Shown here piece by piece: positions 52,286 through 64,000 of a stretch of 64,000 nt of DNA. Position 1 is the stretch's first letter. Each line of letters starts with the position of its first letter. The stretch is from contig JANCIK010000009.1 of NCBI GenBank assembly GCA_028532985.1, positions 806,001 to 870,000 of the forward strand, given 5' to 3'. Origin of the DNA: Stropharia rugosoannulata. Lineage: Eukaryota; Basidiomycota; Agaricomycetes; Agaricales; Strophariaceae. The position numbers and the translations under genes are program-made. The notes beneath the pieces are model-generated. The model was not told the origin of the DNA, did not search any database, and worked only from the letters and a program-made list of their open reading frames with translations.

Positions 52286-55200
52286 ATGAATGCTTTGCCT
52301 TCAAGTTCCAGTTCCTTGAAAACATCTTTTGATTCTCCATTACGAACCCTCCGTGAATCCGTGAAGGACTTCAGTGGTCTGCATATTTCCACTCACGACA
52401 TCATAGAAGCATACAGTGTGCTCTCAACGCGAATACGACACATAATTCAGGATGTATCATGTATCACCAGTTCATCCGAGCTCTATTTTCAACCGTTTTC
52501 TGAATATTCATCTGATATTGTACTCTGTGTTTCGCGCGACATTCAGCGCCTATTGCCAACCCCCTTCGACTCCCACCCTCTTGAAGACTACTCTTCTGGC
52601 CAAATGTATGACATGGACTGCGAGGAAGACTGGGAGGATATCCAGTTTGTGGTCGAGAATAAATCTCTGTGCCAGTATGCACTTCGCTTTGCCTCTGATC
52701 TATGTGCTTTCCCCGTTCTGTATTCTCAATTTTCTGGTAAGACTTTCGTCCATGGTTGATTTTATTCCTTATCTAACCGTGTATCTCGCCCCAGATGAAT
52801 CTCTCACCTCTCTTTTTCGAGATATTCTTTCACTCTGTAGCATAACAAACTGCTCTGTACCAAATCTTACGAAAGCGCGCATTATCATTCTCTGGATTTT
52901 AAAAACGCAGCGACTTCCAACGCATATACTCGAGTCTGTGGCTGCCGACATTCTCGCAACCATAACATATGCACTCAACGCGCCTTTGGAGACATCAGAT
53001 ATTAAACTCGAGGCCTTTACGGTACATTTTCTTGTCCCTCGTTCTGTCTTGTGATAATGTTTCCGTAGATTATACACAAGGTCACTAAAGAATACCCGCG
53101 TTTGGTTGACCCGCTTATTGGACTTCTGGATCCCATGCTAAATTATCTCAACGCAGAAGCCCTGGATCTCAGGATATGTGCCTCTCTCGCCTTGTGTGGC
53201 TTTGCCATTGCAAAACTCAAATCGGAAGACGGGAGCGCATATCCTCGCAGCAGCGCCACCGCGATATGCTGCGAATTCATCAACCAGGACGCCAAGCGCG
53301 CTAAACTATGGGGGCCCACGAACCGGCTGCCGAACATACTCAAGACCGCACTCACGAACGACGACGCCTTCTGGGACGCCCTCGGCCCGTCGTTCGCTCT
53401 CGCCGTCGTGTCCGCACTGATCGTCCTGATTGACCGATTTATCTGGGAGACGCCGCGCGCTTTGAAGATGGTGGTGAACACCATCGCGTGCTTTGCAGGC
53501 CATAGGCGGTCGAGCGTGCGCCGGCTGCACCCCGAGCTCTGGCGGATGATGGTCTGGGCGTTCGCGCGCCTACCCACTGGAACTCTACCGTCTGATGTTT
53601 ATGTCGTCGAGAAGAAGAGCCCGGACGGCCTCACGGTGATGCGCGAGAAAGTATTCAGGTTTCTCCTCCAGGAGCGCAAGCACGGGCTGCTGGTGGACGT
53701 GGTGTGCCCGCTGTTGTGCCCGAGTAATGGGGAGCCGCGCGCTGAGGCGGATGTAGGGAGGGCGCTTGGGGTTATGCGAGATTTACTCGAGGCGGACGAG
53801 GCTGCGTCGGTGGATGATGGCGTCCGCCTGGTGGGGCGCATGCTCGCGGATATTAGGCACCCGCCCCCTGCTGGCGACTCGAGCTACGCGCCCCGCAGGA
53901 TGTTTTCATGGGCTTTGGTCGATGGTACACTCGCGAGATGTAAGACGAAGGACATGCGTATTCAGCCGTTCAGAGTCGAGATGGATGCCATTCCTCCCCT
54001 TTGCGAGCGCGAAGTCACCGTGCACTGGGACGAGCTGTGCCGGTGCTGGATCAAGGCGGTTAGGATATGCATTGAACGGAGACAGGACTTGTCGGTGAGT
54101 CCCTTTCCGTCCTATCCTCGCCCACTGAACCACATCACCCGATGTGTGATGTTTAAAACATGGGGAACTGACATTTCATGCTGACAACCTTTTTTTTCTT
54201 CCTTTTTCAAGGCCGAGCTGTTGAGCGCATGGCAGACGCTGTTGTTGGTCAAGGGCGAAGTCCTCCCGGGACAAGGCGACCTCTTCGCTGCGCCTCCATC
54301 GTTCGCCCCCGTCGTCCGCGACGTGTTCAATGACCTTGCACCATCGCCGATCGGGGCGCCCTGCTATCTTGTGTGCGTCTTGAAACTGTGGGGCGTGCTC
54401 AAGAATGTATTCACTCGCGAATGGCTGGCCGCACCCGCGCGCATGGTCTTCGATGCGCTGTTGATTTCGCATGCCCCAGTCAATGCGACGGCTGATGAGG
54501 GCGGTGTTAGCGGGGATGAGGATGAGGGCGGTGTGGGCAAGGCATATGCGGCTGTGTACAGGGAGCTCGTGGGTGCTTCGATCGATGGGTTGTTGCGAGA
54601 TTTGGAAGCAGGCACGGGAGATGGTACGGGGGATTCCACCTCTCATACCCGGAAGACATGGCTTGCTATCGCGCAAAGTGATTATTTCAGTAGCGAAGAT
54701 GCTAGGTTGCAGGAGGTCCTAAGATTCCTGGCGGTCCCTATTAGGTATATCATATCACATCATACCACTTTCTCTTCTTCGCTCAAGCTACCTTACGACC
54801 TGCAGGGCCTGGGACCTTTCTAAAACAGAGCACGAAGCGTGGCTGGCCGCACTCGATGCCGCACTCGAGCTGGGCAGCACAGGGGGCGGGTTATCCGCGC
54901 ATCTTGTGATAGCACAGTTTGTGGAGAGCTTGGGGGATGCAAAGCGTGATTCGTGCGTTACATCTTCTTCGATGCTGCCATCGCGTCCGTCTTAAAAGCT
55001 AAAGCGCTGATTATCTTTTTTGACTTCGTTCTCTCTCTTAGGTTGAAGGATGACCTGCGAATCCTGTGTGCTTTGATGTCCCGATCGGTGCCTACTACAT
55101 CGTATTCGATGCTCGATGCATCATACCATTCGCCGCTCGATTCAAAGCTCCTTGCTCTCGTTACTGGCACGCTGCGCGAATTCTACGGGTCTCGTACTCA

Positions 55201-57130
55201 AGTCGGTGATGATGAGGAGAAGCACGGACTGGAGGTTCTGTCACTGCTCAGATCGTTTGCGATATTGCTTTCCACTGTGCCAGCTGCTGAAATCGTCCGA
55301 TTCCTGGCGGCCACGCAGGAGAGTCTGATACCATGGATCAGCGACGAGCGCAGGGTCTTGCGGGACGACGTCCACGCTGAAGTGGTGAGTCCCTCGAATA
55401 ATATTTCACCTCTTATAAATGCTTACCCGCTCGCCCGCGCGCTCACCCAGGTTAGCGTACTGTACAAGCGTCCCTTGGAGATCCTGGCGGGGACCGAGCC
55501 GTCGATCGCGACGCTGACAACACTCGCCGATTTTCTGCACGCGGTGTTTCTGCGCATCCGCGGAGATGGAGTGTTAGCGTTCAGCGCTTTCTGGCGGGCC
55601 ACGTATCACGCCCGGCCGGACATCCCGAAGGGTGCCTACCCCGCCCCGATCAAAGCATGCCTCAGAGCGTGGAGCGTGTTTTGCGATGATAGTCTCGCGG
55701 ACGATGTGATAGATAGTCAATCGCAGGAGCTGAGTTTGGTAAGTTGTATATTTATTCGTTTTACTTTCATTTCTACTAGGGCTTCTCGCTTTCAATTTTT
55801 TTTACGCTCTGGGATGCTGGATATGCTTGCTGACGCAAATAATTATAATATGATTGTGTTTACTTCTAGGCTGACTCGCCGATTCCCGATTCGCAGCTCG
55901 CCCCGTCGGTGTGCTTCGACGACGAAGCGTACATCGAGGAGTACGAGATGATGTTCGCAGAAGAGGCGGCGGCGGCGGCTCGGGGTCTGACGCCAGCGCC
56001 AGCGCCTGCTACCCCCGGCGATAGAGATTTGCCTCAATCAGGGGCGTCAGCGTTTGCCTCGTCGTCGTCGATTAAGGAAGACGCCGATTCTAGAATTCAG
56101 AACGTGTGGACTGGCGATGCAGGTAATACTAGTAATTTGGAAGACCCCGCTGGCTGCACCCCCAACGTGGGATGCAGGAGTTCGCCGGTCAATGTGAAGC
56201 GGCAGTCTGAAGAGCCTGAAAGTATGCATTATCTTCTTTTGGTTTTGACGCTGGTGATTTTATGATACTTACAGGTCCGAGCACGAAGCGGCGCCGTGTT
56301 GATTCTGAGGTGCGACGGATCTCGTTCATACCCAGACGTTCTGGAAAGAGCAAGGGGAAGGGGAAGGCACGCTTGGAGGAATGGTCAATGGTGCATGAAT
56401 CGGACAGGGGCGCTCCTCTCACCACCGTCTCTGTGCCTGCGAGCGTGGTGTTGTCGCCTACTATGGATTATCAGCCGTCTGCTGTGAAGCATTCTGTGTC
56501 GTTTGGAGGCAGCGTTGGCGCTGGCAATGTACAGAGCCCTGGAGGCCGTGATAGGTGGCGACAGGATGATGGGATGAACGAGGCGATGATTTATTCGTCA
56601 GAAGACGACTACGATAGTTGGGAGCGCGGTATCACTGTTGACAATCTAAGGATGGTCCATGATGTATTGCGGGAAGGGGTCAATTCTGGTATGTTTTGTT
56701 TATTTGTTGCCGGGTTTGACTGATAATTTCTCAAGACGATATCGTTCCGGATAGTGAAGGGGAGAGAGGTTTTGAAAGAGAGCAGGCGAGCGACGTTGAA
56801 AGTGTCTCACTCAGCCAATCCGCTCCTCGTGGACGCGGCCGGTCGCAGACGACACCTATAAACAGAAATGAACCTGGCCATCATCCTCCTCTACGCCAAC
56901 AGCATACAAGTCCCGGCCCATCGGGAAAGCGTCCAGCCACGCCTCTCGATGCATTAAAGGATGCCTATACGGCTTTCGCTGATGCTAGCGGCCGTGCTGA
57001 ACACGATGCGAATTCTGATGACGATGACGTTGAGGAAATTTTGCAGGCGCGGCGACTGGTGCATCAGATCAGCGCCGCTCTAGATGAACGAATAGGGCAA
57101 AAGATCAAAGGAAAACGAAAGGGGAAGTGA
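52286..57130 (+). CDS. RIF1: Telomere and replication-timing factor Rif1
   Basis: Predicted 1,391-residue Rif1, which recruits protein phosphatase 1 to control replication timing, double-strand break repair and telomere length. Ten exons fit in frame: 52286-52736, 52795-53021, 53069-54094, 54212-54744, 54806-54952, 55042-55384, 55451-55738, 55870-56221, 56275-56688 and 56736-57130. The N-terminal half is the HEAT-like Rif1 domain (SVPNLTKARIIILWILKTQR, LEAFTIIHKVTKEYPRLVDP, LDLRICASLALCGFA). The last 400 or so residues are disordered and charged, with an RRISF sequence (residues 1136-1140) matching the PP1-docking RVxF type next to a basic KRRRV stretch, and end in a lysine-rich tail. The family call rests mainly on the N-terminal repeat pattern. 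The start could instead be 52,202. Confidence 0.8.
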
Positions 57131-57867
57131 TGTGCGATGGACTACGTACATGCATGGATCGGGAGACGGACAAGTTGGTCAACGGGACGCACTTGTATTT
57201 TTATTTGCATCAGGAGTTTTCGTTGTCACTAAATTATGCATATTTATTCTTTATCTCTTCCTTTGCTCGCCCTCTTTTTCTCTTTATATGCTTTATATAC
57301 CTTTTCAAGGTTTCTATCTGAACATGTAATATGTATTCTGGTATTTGAATGACTCGGCATTCATCCATCTGTTTTGTTTTTTGAGGGCTCAAGCGCTCAC
57401 CGGCACCAGTGAATCACGCCTCGTCACGCGTCAAACGTGACCACATCGCGACGCGCCGTGAGAAATTCGCCATCTTCCGAGCTGGCAGTCCAATGGTAGC
57501 CTCTGGCAGCAGGATTACTTGTTATCACTCCTTCCCCGACTCAGTGCTTACAAGCTTCAATCTACAGGCTACTGGACTGCACACTCAGTATCGGATTCCC
57601 TGCAAAAGGACACGGAACTTGCTTGAGTCACAGTCTGCAGCTGAGCCAAGGAACTGTCGGCAGCATTCAGGCCCGATTCCTATTCGCGAGGGAGCCAGTC
57701 TCCTAAAAAGATGTAGTGGCCCAATGGACTCAGACAACAGAGTATGGTACTCCTAAGTAGGTGTATTTCAAGAGCTCGCAATCGCGAATAAAAACATATA
57801 TCATATTCCGTCTAACTCCTACATACTTTGGGCTACAACGTACTAGCATCCATACCCAACACTCGTT
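57131..57867. other. Intergenic region
   Basis: No gene is seen. It contains the promoter of the first Kre9/KNH-like gene. Confidence 0.4.
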
Positions 57868-58514
57868 ATGCTTTTCTACGCCAAGGCTTCACATGCTCTC
57901 CTGCTCTTGACTCTTCTGACTGGCGCCCTTGCAGGCCCTTGCATGCCCTGTCAACCCTCGAAAAGGCGAGAAACCCCATGGGACCGCAAGCTCCTGAACC
58001 GCGGCGTTTACAATCCGAAAATCACGAACCCCACCAAAGGCAGCATCTGGCATGCAGCTTCTGATAATGTTGTTACGTGGTACGCTCTGTTCCGCCGCAT
58101 GAAAGGGGCTCAGAGTCGCTGATCACTTTGCGACGCTTCGTCAATAAGGGATCTGCAAAGCGACTCTGGTAAACCGTCCAAATCAAAGGGCACCCTCCTC
58201 CTGGGATATCTCCAAGATGGCACTGACGACGTGCATCTGTATTACGGTGCGCCACTCGTTCTCCTTTTGTATCGGAGTGGCGGTTTGAGGCTGACGGGTA
58301 TGCAGAGCAACCCCTCGCTGCAAATTTTGACATCGATAGCGGAAGAATACCGATCAAATGTCCAAAGGTCGAGCCGCGCGATAATTATATCGTTGTCCGT
58401 AAGTCCCATTTGTGCGCGCCCACCTCCTTCCTGCCTGACTACCCCGAACTGCTCTTCTGCGTAGTAATTGGAGATACCGGGAACCGCAGCCCTCCTTTCA
58501 CTATAACGCAATAG
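57868..58514 (+). CDS. Small secreted Kre9/KNH-like protein 1
   Basis: Predicted 150-residue secreted protein with one Kre9/KNH-like (Ser-Thr-rich GPI-anchored family) domain. Exons are 57868-58079, 58149-58246, 58306-58398 and 58465-58514. The signal peptide (HALLLLTLLTGALAG) precedes a short Cys/Pro/basic stretch and the domain: NPKITNPTKGSIWHAASDNV, VTWD, SKGTLLLGYLQDGTDD, EQPLAANFDIDSGRIPIKCP, EPRDNYIVVLIGDTGNRSPP. It ends at the domain, so the usual Ser/Thr stalk and GPI signal are missing and it should be freely secreted. The exon 2/3 junction uses a weaker donor. Yeast relatives act in beta-1,6-glucan assembly; the role of such short forms is unknown. Confidence 0.82.
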
Positions 58515-59549
58515 GCGTCACCTGTCCCCGGCTTTGTGCACTTTCTAGTCTTTGATATCCGCTTATGAAACACGGCCTTTTAAAATTTCAAGCATACATT
58601 CGGTTTCCGTTTCATGTTGAGCACTCTTTCTGCTCAGTGCCTAACATGCTTGCGCGCGTGACTGCTTGTGTTAACCGCCGGATGAGAATCAGTCTTTATA
58701 TCGACGGCTTCTAGTAATGGGAAGCTATACATTCCTGCGCTGAAATCTATACATCCTTACATACGCTATCCCTCCTAACGGCTTCGCATCTTCTCGACTT
58801 CTCCAGATTATCCTTTTAATTGTCTTTATTACCTCTACGGATGAATGCCCTGTACTGTCGACTCGAATATTGCCGACGCTATGACGGCTCGGCTATGTGC
58901 TTTATGCTCAATACGTTCTAGAGTACCTTCATTCATCTGCTCAATCTTACTCCTAAGCGATACAACAACTTGACTAGCTCGCCCTTGTTCATCGTCTGCA
59001 GAGCGCGCGTCGACGCTGCCCATTGTACTTTGACTTTTCGCTACTCCTGTGAAGGCGCTCTTAGACAGATACTAGATCTATCACCTGTCCACAGAAGCCT
59101 ATGCTGGGTGTTCCCGCTCTTGGTTTGCACGAGGCGGGGCTTCGATGAACGCCGCCTTTAGGGCGAGGCCCTCTGCTAATGCGGAGGTCAGATTGATTGT
59201 ATCTCATTAATCTGGGCTCGCGAAGCCTGTTCTGCAAATTCCATCTTGCGGCGGCCCCAGCCTCGTGCATGTCCACGTCCACGTCCATCCTATTCTACAG
59301 GGTTCTCGCTGCCAAACTGTGAAAGTTAAACGACTCGACTATTACGCACGCCGTATAAAGGTGCTGGGCCTGCGGGGGATGGAGCCCTCAGTCTGCTTAC
59401 TACTACCTCCCCGTTTTATTAGTTAACTTGCACACTTGCACTTTTGTCTCTCTGTATCGACCTCTCCAGCGCTCGCTCTTGTTACCAGCCCGCGGACACT
59501 GCATTTCTCGTAATATATTTTTCCTAAATAACACCGACCGACTACTACC
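58515..59549. other. Spacer between the Kre9/KNH-like genes
   Basis: No gene is seen. Open frames here are short and without family resemblance. Confidence 0.4.
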
Positions 59550-60142
59550 ATGTTCCTCAAGGCCGTATTTACCACTATCCTCCTCGCCTCTGCCTCCCTG
59601 GCCGCGCCCATCCTTGCACCGCAAGAGCTCATCGTCTTCAACCCCCAGATCACCTCTCCCAAGCAACACGCGACTTGGCAGAAGGGATCGAAGCAGGTCG
59701 TGAAATGGAGTGAGTTCTTCTACCAGTCAAAATTTGCAGGATAAAATTACGTGCTGACGTTGTGGTTGTGAAAGACACTGAAAACATCCCTGCTCAGAGG
59801 ATGTCTACGACTGGTGTCATTCTTCTCGGTTACATGGAGAACGACAGTGAAAACCTCGACATCGGTGAGTCAGCGTGACTCTGCTGCCTTCTCTGTATCC
59901 TTTCTGATCCTCCGATGAAAATATTTTATAGACCACCCTCTGGCCACTGGCTTCCCGCTGAACAACGGGCAAGTAGGTGTCAAGATCCCAGAGGACCTCG
60001 ATGCGAGCAAGCAATATTTCATCGTGTTATTCGGCGACTCCGTGCGTTTATCTACTGTCATTTCGTCCTATCATTATCAGAGAAATCTGACATGCGTCGA
60101 CCGTTGTAGGGAAATAGGTCGCCCGTGTTCAAGATCGCCTGA
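59550..60142 (+). CDS. Small secreted Kre9/KNH-like protein 2
   Basis: Predicted 130-residue paralogue of the previous gene with the same four-exon layout: 59550-59709, 59775-59864, 59932-60041 and 60110-60142. The signal peptide (FLKAVFTTILLASASLAAP) leads straight into the domain: NPQITSPKQHATWQKGSKQV, NTENIPAQ, GVILLGYMENDSENLD, HPLATGFPLNNGQVGVKIPE, QYFIVLFGDSGNRSPVFKIA. As in protein 1 the chain stops at the end of the domain with no GPI signal. The two proteins are clearly diverged, so the duplication is old. Confidence 0.87.
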
Positions 60143-62752
60143 GACCGCCCGCCACCTGCCACGTCCGACTGCCCGTCTGTTATCCTCTCCCGTCCGTCTC
60201 CCGTCCATCCACCGACCGAGCCTCCGCCTTGTATCATAACTGTAGCCTCTATCTCGTAATTCTCTGACTTTGAACATTTACTCTTACCGCATCCGTTCTA
60301 TAGTACAATATCTGCTCTTCAAGTAGATAGTACCAAATAGCCATTAGCCAGCTACCCAGCACACCACTGCCCTTTCTCCAGATAGTCTAGTCCCAGCCGT
60401 ATTAATAGGTGTTACTCCACGTGTGTCCTCCATATGTACCATGAACACTATGTGACTCCTCGATATGTTTCCAGGGCGGGGTGGAGTCGCACTCTTCTGC
60501 GCGCTTCTGAAGGGTATGGGCGCTAAGCGCGTTAACTGAGACTAGAAGCCTATTCCTGGCGTAAGCTTTACAAAGGTGAGTGTTCACTGTGGTAGCGGGA
60601 CTATTTCCAGTACTACATTCCGACGGCGCAAAAACGTCGGATACATCTCCTCTGAGCAAAGATAAAACATCCGACCGATGTCCGACGACCTTTTATACGC
60701 ACGTCACGGCTTTGAGGCTGTTTGAGCGTCAATGATCCTACATAAGTACGCCGACTCTCGATCTATCGCGTACGTCGCCAGCCGCGCTGTCCAGCGCACC
60801 ACGCAGTCCTTAACCTTTACGTGCGAGCCGGATATACACACTCCCTCCCGCGCTCGAGGGCCATCGGGCGTACGTAGACATGACATCCGTCACGGCTCAC
60901 GACGACCATTCTAACGATCAGACAGTGACATCAACCTTTGATATGTGCGCACGCCTAAATTATTAATGGAAGCAAGCTCGCCGGAGAAAAGGAAGCTCAG
61001 GTCACACGAGATCTACGCGGCGCGGCTCCCAACGGAGCTGGGTAACGTAGGCAGTAATATGCTTTGCGTAAGGGAATCTGTACCCATTCAGCTGTGGTCG
61101 CCCAGACCTTTAGGCGGAGGATTACCAGCTATTAGTTCACAGCACCCAGGCGTTATAGCTTGTGGGTGAACAGTACAAGGATACCATCACGTACATATAC
61201 GGAGGATCGGTTGGTATATGTATTTCCTGCAGTTGCATGATATGTATGTTGTGAACAAGGTATATGATTTCTATATGAAGTCCTGTATGATTGTGGGATA
61301 AGGCGAAATCTCTTTGAATAGATATTTGCCGCAATGATGTGTCCCTTTACTACTTTATATATATAAATTCTGTGAGTCTACACTAGGCACAGGGAAAACA
61401 TTTGTACTCAGCATTCAACCGTTCAATGTTCAGTGATGAGTGAACTCACGTTGTTGCAAAGCACAGACATCATCGTCAGAAGAGATAAGTAAGGGTCACG
61501 TATGTTTCCCCACATGCATCCCTGGATATTATATGCCATTTAACGCCAAATTTGGCGCTGAAAGTCAGTTAAGTCTACTACGTCTAGGGTGAAACAAGGG
61601 TGAAAATACCATAAGGCATAACCATAAGGGCGCGAACAACGCAGCCGAGAAGGGTTACATGTTAGCGTACCTGGTACAACTCCACACTTATGTAAGTTTG
61701 TTGTCCTGAACGCATTCAATCCGTTTGAATGGACCATCAGTAAGTAAGTCACTGGACTTCCCAAGGACTTCCTTGTCCCTGTCTTGTGCTCGGTAGGGTC
61801 TGCCCTTATCCGACACCTTTCATTAATGTAGCGGTCCAGCAGGCTTCTTCAGACTAGATGTTATTTTAACACTGGTGACCTCAAGACACGTTCGCTGTGC
61901 AGGAAAATTCATGCTTCTCATCGGACAGCTGGCGCAGAGGAAGTCGTTTCGTAACTGGTGCTCCGGATTTAACTCCGAGTCCCACATTGGACAGTGCCTG
62001 GGCTGGCACCTATATCATTCTCGCGCTACATATAAGGTCGTCTTCTTACACAAACTGACACACTCACTTGTGAAATTTTCAAGAGATGCATTATGTAGTC
62101 CTAATGAAGCATCTTCCTGAGCTCCTATGTGGGCGGCAATTTTGTAAGAACGACTTCATTGTGGAAAGGAATATCTGAAGTGGGTAGGAGAGAGAGCCAC
62201 CTGGATCCACTTTGAAATAGGAGCTCGACCTTGCCTAGAAAGCTTAAAATACGCGAGCGATTACAAGATGTCAATGCTTCGTGATGCAAGCCCTGATTTT
62301 GCAGGGGTTGGTAGGGGGCTGGTTCTGTAGAAATCTGTAGAAATCTGTTGTAATGTCGCTGCCAAGGAGTTGGTAGCCGCGGAGTAAACAGCGGTGGGAT
62401 GGATGTCTGTTATCTTGTGGGCGGGCCGCGACAGAAGCATTGAGAGAATCGAGTAAGATCACAGAATCAACAACCGAGTAAGGCATGTGGAGGCCAACAG
62501 AGTGGGAATGGGTCCGGCACGGTCATATGTATCTAAACATAGCTCTCTTCCCACCCCCACAAGCGATTTCCACTGAGTAATCCTGTCATCACTTTGGAAG
62601 AAAGCAGGTACAAGCCATCTTCTCATCAGCACTTCCGAAGCAAGATCTTCTTCCCGGGGATAAACCAAATCCTCAAAATGCCTTAAACCAACAGATTCAC
62701 GGTGCTCCACGCCCCCCACTACCTACCATCCCATCCTCCTCAACGTTCAGCA
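60143..62752. other. Gene-poor region
   Basis: About 2.6 kb without a supported gene. Short frames near 60.7, 61.0 and 62.5 kb are unconvincing. A tandem TCTGTAGAAA doublet lies near 62,325-62,345. Confidence 0.4.
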
Positions 62753-64000
62753 ATGGAGCTTGAAAGTGGCGTCCCGCGATCGAAAGATGAGGAGTTGCTG
62801 GCAACCATGGGATATAAGCAGGAGTTCAAGAGAGAGTTCTCCTGGTGGCAGCTGCTCTCTCTCGCGTTCAGTATCATTGGGATCGTTCAGTCGGTCTCGT
62901 GAGTGCACCTCTCCTACGGAACGGAGCATACAATGGCTCACTGTCAATTATTTTAGATCTGTTTTGGTCTACTCTCTTCCTTATGGTGGACCCGTTGCAA
63001 TGGTGTGGGGCGTAAGTGCATTAACTTGTCAATTTTTGTTCAACGTGGCTAACTTCGAGAATAAGTGGGTTGTATGCAGCGTTTTCTTGATGACAATTGC
63101 ACTATGCATTGCTGAGCTCGCATCTTCGGCTCCTACCGTCGGCGGTCTTTACTATTGGACATACAAATACTCGTCCAAGAGGTACAGACGCTTCCTATGC
63201 TGGATTGTTGGCTGTAAGTAGCTTCCGTTTCTGTCGGCCTTGTTATCTTAGCTTGTCAATTTTAGACGCCAACAGCATTGGTTACATCGCCGCCTTTGCT
63301 TCAGCTGACTATGCTGCAGCCCTCCAAATCTTCGCAGCGGCTACTATTGGGTCAGGAGGGACATTTGTTCCTACAACCGGTCAAATCTAGTAAGCAATAC
63401 ATAGCCTTCTTTACGTTTAAATGCCTTGTACTGATCCGCAATACAGCGGGCTATTCTGCGGGCTTATCGTCCTTCACGCGTTCCTGGCTAGTGCAGCTAC
63501 GAAGTTCTTGGCGCGAGTCCAGATAATCTATGTTGTTCTAAATATTCTGTATGTTCATCCACTCGGGACTCCGTTGTGACCTTCTAATTCCTTGGCCAGT
63601 ATTTTCCTCGGTTTGGTTATTGCTTTACCTGTCTCTACCCCCGCCGAATTCAAGAACTCAAGCAGCTTCGTGTTCGGGACATTTGATAATTGTACGTAAC
63701 AGTAACTATATATCGTTTGGGCCACGGCTGATGGATACGTATACGTCTTTAGTGAGCCTGTGGCCAAGTGGCTTCGGCTTCATCTTGTCCTTCCTCGCTC
63801 CTGCCTGGGTTGTCGGTAGGTCACTTTCGCCGAACACCATGCTCAGTGCTGACTATTCTTCAATAAAGGTGGAACGGATTCTAGCGTGCATATCAGTGAG
63901 GAGGTCAAGAATGCAAACGTTGCTGTGCCACGGTCAATCATCCTGTCAACTGCGTTAGGATGCACATTCGGATGGGGTGCGAAAGCATGGTCGCTTTGAT
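62753..64000 (+). CDS. Amino-acid/GABA permease (APC superfamily), 3' end outside window
   Basis: 5' part of a permease for amino acids, GABA or choline-like amines. Visible exons are 62753-62898, 62957-63011, 63066-63213, 63266-63389, 63447-63548, 63600-63691, 63753-63815 and 63869 onward, cut by the window end. The cytosolic N-terminus (DEELLATMGYKQEFKREFSW) precedes the first helix LLSLAFSIIGIVQSVS. Next come VAMVWGW, CIAELASSAPTVGGLYYWTY (the PTxGGLYYW signature), the NSIGYIAAFASADYA helix, QIIYVVLNIL, and SVHISEEVKNANVAVPRSII, the hallmark HxSEE loop before helix 6. It resembles Uga4/Bat1-type transporters. A likely donor lies in the last 20 bases, so the TGA near the edge should not be read as the end. 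Confidence 0.9.

Noticed and set aside
63960..64000. TGA at the window edge as the end of the permease
   Set aside because: The family continues for about 250 more residues, and a donor-like GGTGCG precedes the TGA.
1..64000. tRNA genes
   Set aside because: No sequence with both internal promoter boxes at tRNA spacing was found by eye; a tRNAscan run would settle it.

Overview
The window is nuclear DNA of a filamentous basidiomycete, most likely a wood- or litter-decay agaricomycete. The evidence is the gene structure (many GT-AG introns of about 45-75 nt, some exons of only 12-25 nt), families typical of that group (DUF6534 membrane proteins, repeated F-box/leucine-rich proteins, expanded etherase-type glutathione transferases, RTA1-like and Kre9/KNH-like proteins), and the lack of bacterial operon structure. 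No rRNA, tRNA or CRISPR array was found. Gene models were built by hand from splice signals, frame and family knowledge. In each multi-exon model the exon phases add up to an unbroken reading frame.

Layout. 0.4-6 kb: a secreted SMP-30/lactonohydrolase-type gene, convergent with a tandem pair of F-box genes. 7.4-11.6 kb: a 16-exon DUF6534 seven-helix protein and a single-pass Ser/Thr-rich membrane protein. 12-15.1 kb: a tandem duplication carrying two unrecognised small secreted proteins. 15.4-21.6 kb: a GST with an unusual N-terminal extension, an F-box gene, and APC2 (anaphase-promoting complex cullin). 21.9-22.9 kb: a 971-bp non-autonomous inverted-repeat transposon with a 6-bp target duplication. 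25-27 kb: a Fus1-like membrane/SH3 protein. 30-37.7 kb: a secreted type-B carboxylesterase, a methyltransferase-rhodanese fusion gene, and a Nha1-type Na+/H+ antiporter. 40.8-46 kb: four further GST paralogues. 46.3-49.9 kb: an RTA1-family protein and a small DUF427 protein. 50-57.1 kb: an F-box gene and the telomere/replication-timing factor Rif1. 57.9-60.1 kb: two Kre9/KNH-like small secreted proteins. 62.8 kb to the end: the 5' part of an amino-acid/GABA permease.

The genes do not form one pathway. Housekeeping genes (APC2, Rif1, Nha1) are interleaved with fast-evolving accessory genes: F-box proteins, xenobiotic GSTs, small secreted proteins and an esterase. Three accessory groups arose by local duplication: the F-box pair, the small secreted pair and the GST cluster. 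The most unusual gene is the 348-residue fusion at 32,688-34,083. It joins a class I methyltransferase-like domain, with a degenerate SAM-binding site, to a Cdc25/Acr2-type rhodanese domain that keeps the CX5R loop used by fungal arsenate reductases. The junction lies inside one exon.
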